Shown here in pieces: positions 7,287-10,051 of a stretch of 10,051 nt of DNA. The notes beneath the pieces were generated by a model. It was given only the letters and a program-made list of their open reading frames with translations, was not told the origin of the DNA and searched no databases. The translations under genes and the position numbers were made by a program. Source of the stretch: Mycobacterium sp. (GTDB taxonomy: Bacteria > Actinomycetota > Actinomycetes > Mycobacteriales > Mycobacteriaceae); NCBI GenBank assembly GCA_018500005.2, contig JAHBAP020000329.1:1-10051 (forward strand). The letters run 5' to 3'. Within the stretch, counting starts at the first letter, position 1; each line of letters starts with the position of its first letter.

Positions 7287-7307
7287 CGAGTGTGCAACGC
7301 ACACTCG
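7287..7307 (-). other. Perfect intercistronic hairpin between rpmA and obg
   Basis: CGAGTGTGC and GCACACTCG form a perfect 9-bp stem (six G-C and three A-T pairs) around a three-base loop. It sits 11 bases after the rpmA stop and about a dozen bases before the AAAGGA ribosome binding site of obg. It lacks a T-run, so full intrinsic termination is unlikely. It could be an attenuator, a partial terminator or an RNA-stability or processing element that keeps Obg lower than the ribosomal proteins. The structure is directly visible; the role is inferred. Confidence 0.7.
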
Positions 7308-7318
7308 CGAAAAGAGAC

Positions 7319-7582
7319 CTACTCCGGACGGACGGCGCGAACGATGTTGACGACCTTGCGGCCGCGCTTGACACCGAACTCCACCGCACCGGGGGCAGTG
7401 GCGAACAGAGTGTCGTCGCCGCCACGGCCGACGTTCACGCCGGGGTGGAAGTGAGTGCCACGCTGCCGGACCAGGATCTCGCCGGCCTTGACGACCTGAC
7501 CGCCGAAACGCTTGACGCCGAGTCGCTGAGCGTTGGACTCGCGGCCGTTCCGTGAGCTGGAAGCGCCCTTCTTATGTGCCAT
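7319..7582 (-). CDS. rpmA: 50S ribosomal protein L27 (bL27)
   Basis: L27 sits near the peptidyl transferase centre with its N-terminal tail reaching the P-site tRNA. The 87-residue protein starts [16 protein letters not shown] and continues with [20 protein letters not shown] and GTHFHPG, all diagnostic. The N-terminus begins directly with the mature AHKKG form, so the cleaved extension found in Firmicutes is absent. GGAGG lies eight bases before the ATG. It follows rplU by 14 bases and shares its transcript. Confidence 0.99.
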   Translation of the reverse strand: MAHKKGASSSRNGRESNAQRLGVKRFGGQVVKAGEILVRQRGTHFHPGVNVGRGGDDTLFATAPGAVEFGVKRGRKVVNIVRAVRPE

Positions 7583-7596
7583 GTCAGTCGCCTCCG

Positions 7597-7917
7597 CTAC
7601 TTGATTCCGGTGACCTTGAGGACCGTCAAGGGCTGACGGTGTCCCTGCCGCTTGTGATAGCCGGTCTTGTTCTTGAACTTGTGGATACGGATCTTCGGGC
7701 CCTTGGTGTGCTCGAGGATCTCGCCGGTCACCGAGACCTTCGCCAGTTCCTTGACATCGGTGGTGACCTTGGCGCCGTTGACGACCAGGGCAACCGGGAG
7801 CGACACCGAGGCGCCCGGCTCGGACTCGATCTTCTCGACCTTCACAATGTCGCCGACAGCGACCTTGTACTGCTTGCCGCCCGTCTTGACGATCGCATAG
7901 GTGGCTGTGTCGGCCAT
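7597..7917 (-). CDS. rplU: 50S ribosomal protein L21 (bL21)
   Basis: L21 binds 23S rRNA in the large subunit. The 106 residues carry [13 protein letters not shown] near the start and the conserved C-terminal block [20 protein letters not shown] (73-92), then [15 protein letters not shown] ribosome binding site lies just before the ATG. It is the first gene of the rplU-rpmA-obg-proB run. The 182-bp gap upstream should hold its promoter or leader, but I see no convincing -10/-35 pair there. Confidence 0.99.
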   Translation of the reverse strand: MADTATYAIVKTGGKQYKVAVGDIVKVEKIESEPGASVSLPVALVVNGAKVTTDVKELAKVSVTGEILEHTKGPKIRIHKFKNKTGYHKRQGHRQPLTVLKVTGIK

Positions 7918-7956
7918 CGTTCCTCTTCCAGTCGGCGACGCGGGGTCGCTCTAGTC

Positions 7957-8085
7957 GTGGGCACGCGCTACCGGTGGTTGCGCGAGCGGGTCTTGGTCGC
8001 GGTCCGCGCCGGCTGGCCGGGCGATCCCGCTGCCGCCGACCTCATCGAGATCCGGGCCTGGCGGCAACTGCTCAAGGGTACTTGA
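7957..8085 (+). CDS. Possible small ORF, 42 codons, in the rne-rplU gap (unproven)
   Basis: A GTG-started frame of 42 codons runs on the plus strand, opposite to both flanking genes. By hand count its GC is about 74%, 57% and 88% at codon positions 1, 2 and 3, the pattern of real genes in this genome. The predicted peptide ([19 protein letters not shown], then acidic and Trp/Arg/Leu residues) looks like an ordinary folded peptide with two amphipathic helices. Evidence against it: there is no good Shine-Dalgarno or promoter, and the frame stays open upstream, antisense to rplU. It might also be a decayed gene end. Confidence 0.25.
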   Translation: MGTRYRWLRERVLVAVRAGWPGDPAAADLIEIRAWRQLLKGT

Positions 8086-8089
8086 CCAG
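8068..8089 (-). terminator. rne: Candidate hairpin terminator or 3'-end element after rne
   Basis: An imperfect 22-base inverted repeat begins 10 bases past the rne stop. The arms CTG-x-TCAAG and CTTGA-x-CAG have one mismatched pair and a 4-base loop. No T-run follows, so if it ends transcription it would be a U-tract-free type. It may instead be a 3'-end stability hairpin. Confidence 0.35.
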
Positions 8090-8099
8090 CATGGGAGGG

Positions 8100-10051
8100 T
8101 CAAACCGCGGGTGGACCGGCCGGGCGGGCCGCCGACCTGCGGCGCGGCCGACGGGCCGGGGGCGTCGAGCCGACCTCTGCCCCGACCTCTGCCTCGACCC
8201 CGCGATCCTGCACTTCGTCGACGATCTCGAGGGTTTGGTCCTCCTCGATGGCGTCGTCGTCGATCACGTCCTCGTCGACCTCATCGAGCTCGATGTCATC
8301 GTCTTCGTCGTCCTCGTCGAGGTCGTCGTCTTCTTCGTCATCTTCGAGGTCGTCGTCATCCTCCTCGAGGTCGTCGTCGTCCTCGTCGAGGTCGGCAACC
8401 AGGTCCAGGACGGACTGACCGTCGGTCGGCTCCTCGACGATCAGCTCGCCGTCGAAGTCTTCGGCCAACTCGGCCTCGTCCTCGTCCTCATCGTCGATCT
8501 TCGCCGCGGCCATCGCCTTGAACATCGGATGTTCGCCCGGCACATGGCTGGGCACCCGGGTGACGGATTCGGCAACCGCCGCCTCCGGCGCCTCCTCGGT
8601 GCGGCCCTTGCGGCCGCGCCTGTTACGCCGGCCGCCCCCGCCGCTCGACTCGGCCTTGCGCCCGGTCGCCGGGGCATGGTCGACCGGTTCGGTGTGCATG
8701 ATGATGCCCCGCCCCGTGCAGTGCGAACAGGTGGTGGAGAACGCCTCGATCAGTCCGGTGCCTAGGCGCTTGCGGGTCAGTTGCACCAGTCCCAGCGACG
8801 TCACCTCGGACACCTGGTGGCGGGTGCGGTCCCGAGCAAGCGCCTCGGTCAGTCGTCGCAGGACCAGATCACGGTTGGACTCGAGCACCATGTCGATGAA
8901 GTCGATGACGACGATTCCGCCGATATCGCGCAACCGCAGTTGGCGCACGATCTCCTCGGCGGCCTCGATGTTGTTCTTGGTGACGGTCTGTTCGAGGTTT
9001 CCGCCGGCGCCGGTGAACTTGCCGGTGTTGACGTCCACCACGGTCATGGCCTCGGTGCGGTCGATGACCAGGGTGCCGCCGGAGGGCAGCCACACCTTGC
9101 GATCCATCGCCTTGGCAAGTTGTTCGTCGATCCGGTGCACGGCGAACACATCCGGACCGTCTGGGTTGTCGTATTTGGTGAGCTTCGAGAGCAGTTCCGG
9201 CGCAACCGAATCCACGTAACCCGTGATGGTGTCCCAGGCGTTGTCACCGGACACGATCAACCCGGAAAAGTCCTCGTTGAACAGGTCGCGGATCACCTTG
9301 ACCAGGACGTCGGGCTCTTCATAGAGGGCCACCGCCGCGCCGGCCTTCTTGGCCTTGGTCTGCTCGGCCTGCTCGGCGATCTTGGTCCATCGCTCCTGCA
9401 GTCGGTCGACGTCGGACCGGATGTCGTCTTCTTTCACGCCCTCGGAGGCGGTGCGGATGATCACCCCTGCGTCGGCCGGGACGACCTCGCGCAGGATGTC
9501 CTTGAGTCGCTGACGCTCGGTGTCGGGCAGCTTGCGGCTGATACCCGTCGACGAGGCCCCGGGCACATAGACCAGGTAACGGCCGGCCAGCGAGATCTGG
9601 GTGGTCAGCCGGGCGCCCTTGTGGCCGACCGGGTCCTTGCTGACCTGGACGACGACGTAGTCACCGGGTTTGAGCGCCTGCTCGATCTTGCGGTTGGCCC
9701 CGCCGAGACCGGCGGCTTCCCAGTTGACCTCGCCGGCGTAGAGCACCCCGTTGCGGCCGCGGCCGATGTCGACGAATGCTGCCTCCATCGAGGGCAGCAC
9801 GTTCTGGACGATGCCGAGGTAGATGTTGCCTACCAGGGAGGCCGAGGCCGCCGAGGTGACGAAATGCTCGACAACGATGCCGTCCTCCATGACGGCGATC
9901 TGGGTGTAGCGCGCGCCCTGGTGCGGCGGCCCGGGGCGGGTCTTGTCGCGCACCCCCATGACCCGGTCCCCGGCCCCGCGGCGGGCCAGGAACTCACCCT
10001 CCGGCAGGATCCGCGGGCGGGGCCGGCCCGGCGCCCCGCCCCCCCCCCCGC
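8100..10051 (-). CDS. rne: Ribonuclease E (partial, N-terminal region off right edge)
   Basis: RNase E is the main endonuclease for mRNA decay and rRNA/tRNA processing. The frame stays open through the right edge, so the Met at 9959 is internal; M. tuberculosis Rne is about 950 residues. Counting from that Met, the S1 domain is at about 17-125 (SLVGNIYLGIVQNVLPSMEA), the 5' sensor/RNase H region follows (GISRKLPDTERQR, IIRTASEGV), and the DNase I-like core has VVDVNTGKF with Asp309/Asn311 and VIDFIDM with Asp353, matching E. coli Asp303/Asn305/Asp346. The zinc link is CSHC at 411-414. After about 430 come an Arg/Gly basic patch, a strongly acidic tail (about 490-595) and a short basic end (RRPRRRSAAR). 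The flanking disordered arms are expected scaffold regions for a degradosome. Confidence 0.97.
   Translation of the reverse strand, partial: GGGGGAPGRPRPRILPEGEFLARRGAGDRVMGVRDKTRPGPPHQGARYTQIAVMEDGIVVEHFVTSAASASLVGNIYLGIVQNVLPSMEAAFVDIGRGRNGVLYAGEVNWEAAGLGGANRKIEQALKPGDYVVVQVSKDPVGHKGARLTTQISLAGRYLVYVPGASSTGISRKLPDTERQRLKDILREVVPADAGVIIRTASEGVKEDDIRSDVDRLQERWTKIAEQAEQTKAKKAGAAVALYEEPDVLVKVIRDLFNEDFSGLIVSGDNAWDTITGYVDSVAPELLSKLTKYDNPDGPDVFAVHRIDEQLAKAMDRKVWLPSGGTLVIDRTEAMTVVDVNTGKFTGAGGNLEQTVTKNNIEAAEEIVRQLRLRDIGGIVVIDFIDMVLESNRDLVLRRLTEALARDRTRHQVSEVTSLGLVQLTRKRLGTGLIEAFSTTCSHCTGRGIIMHTEPVDHAPATGRKAESSGGGGRRNRRGRKGRTEEAPEAAVAESVTRVPSHVPGEHPMFKAMAAAKIDDEDEDEAELAEDFDGELIVEEPTDGQSVLDLVADLDEDDDDLEEDDDDLEDDEEDDDLDEDDEDDDIELDEVDEDVIDDDAIEEDQTLEIVDEVQDRGVEAEVGAEVGSTPPARRPRRRSAARPAGPPAV
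8252..8393 (-). repeat. rne: GAC/GAG triplet-rich tract encoding the poly-Asp/Glu tail of RNase E
   Basis: About 140 bases consist almost wholly of Asp and Glu codons with occasional Leu, Val or Ile. They encode residues about 523-569, in repeats such as LEEDDDD and LDEDDEDDD. On the plus strand this reads as GTC/CTC triplets. The purity suggests growth and shrinkage by slippage in steps of three, which would keep the frame. Length probably varies between strains. Confidence 0.75.
10039..10049 (-). repeat. rne: Homopolymer of 11 C (G on the coding strand) inside rne
   Basis: Eleven C in a row encode consecutive glycines in the low-complexity N-terminal arm of RNase E. The last 41 bases of the window (10011-10051) contain only G and C. 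The tract ends two bases from the window edge, so an assembly break or a miscounted run is possible. Confidence 0.8.

Noticed and set aside
7990..8066. 25-codon minus-strand ORF upstream of rplU
   Set aside because: GC at codon position 2 is very high (about 83% by hand count), unlike coding DNA here, and no ribosome binding site is present.
8111..8765. Plus-strand ORFs with long Val/Leu or Arg/Pro runs opposite the RNase E tail
   Set aside because: They are the reverse complement of Asp/Glu triplets. The hydrophobic runs are an artefact of GTC/CTC repeats, not membrane helices.
9957..9959. ATG at 9959 as the start of rne
   Set aside because: The frame stays open upstream to the edge, with family-like residues (PEGEFLARR) just before it, so it is an internal methionine of a longer protein.

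Overview
The window is from a high-GC actinobacterium, almost certainly a non-tuberculous member of the Mycobacteriaceae. The evidence is the mycobacterial core order on the minus strand (rne, rplU, rpmA, obg, proB, then nadE), C/G-ending codons, an RNase E with a very acidic C-terminal tail, and a glutamine-dependent NAD synthetase of the long mycobacterial type. Both ends cut genes: nadE lacks its C-terminus at the left edge and rne lacks its N-terminal region at the right edge.

Layout from left to right. Bases 1-1920 (minus) hold nadE. Bases 1921-2023 are a divergent promoter region. Next come three plus-strand genes: an exported single-pass membrane protein with a Gly/Asn/Ser/Pro repeat stalk (2024-3112), a class II (SIRT4-like) sirtuin (3161-3994), and a 225-residue protein of unknown function (4030-4707). 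The last of these converges on proB with one base between the stop codons. Bases 4709-7917 (minus) are a ribosome/GTPase/proline cluster, transcribed rplU-rpmA-obg-proB, with tight spacing, a GTGA overlap of obg and proB, and a perfect 9-bp hairpin between rpmA and obg. A 182-bp gap (7918-8099) separates rplU from rne. It holds an imperfect hairpin just after the rne stop and a possible small plus-strand ORF. Bases 8100-10051 (minus) are the catalytic core and C-terminal tail of RNase E. There is no gene-free stretch above 300 bases and I see no tRNA, rRNA, IS element or CRISPR array.

How the genes relate. RplU and RpmA are large-subunit proteins, Obg is a GTPase tied to 50S assembly, and RNase E processes rRNA and mRNA, so the right half is a ribosome-biogenesis neighbourhood. 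ProB starts proline synthesis. On the left, nadE makes NAD+ and the nearby sirtuin consumes it. The three plus-strand genes sit between nadE and proB, which I recall as near neighbours in M. tuberculosis. This is the accessory-looking part of the window and the least characterised. Most of the window is ordinary core genome. The points most worth checking are the overlapping divergent promoters, the sirtuin beside NAD synthesis, the rpmA-obg hairpin and the small ORF candidate.
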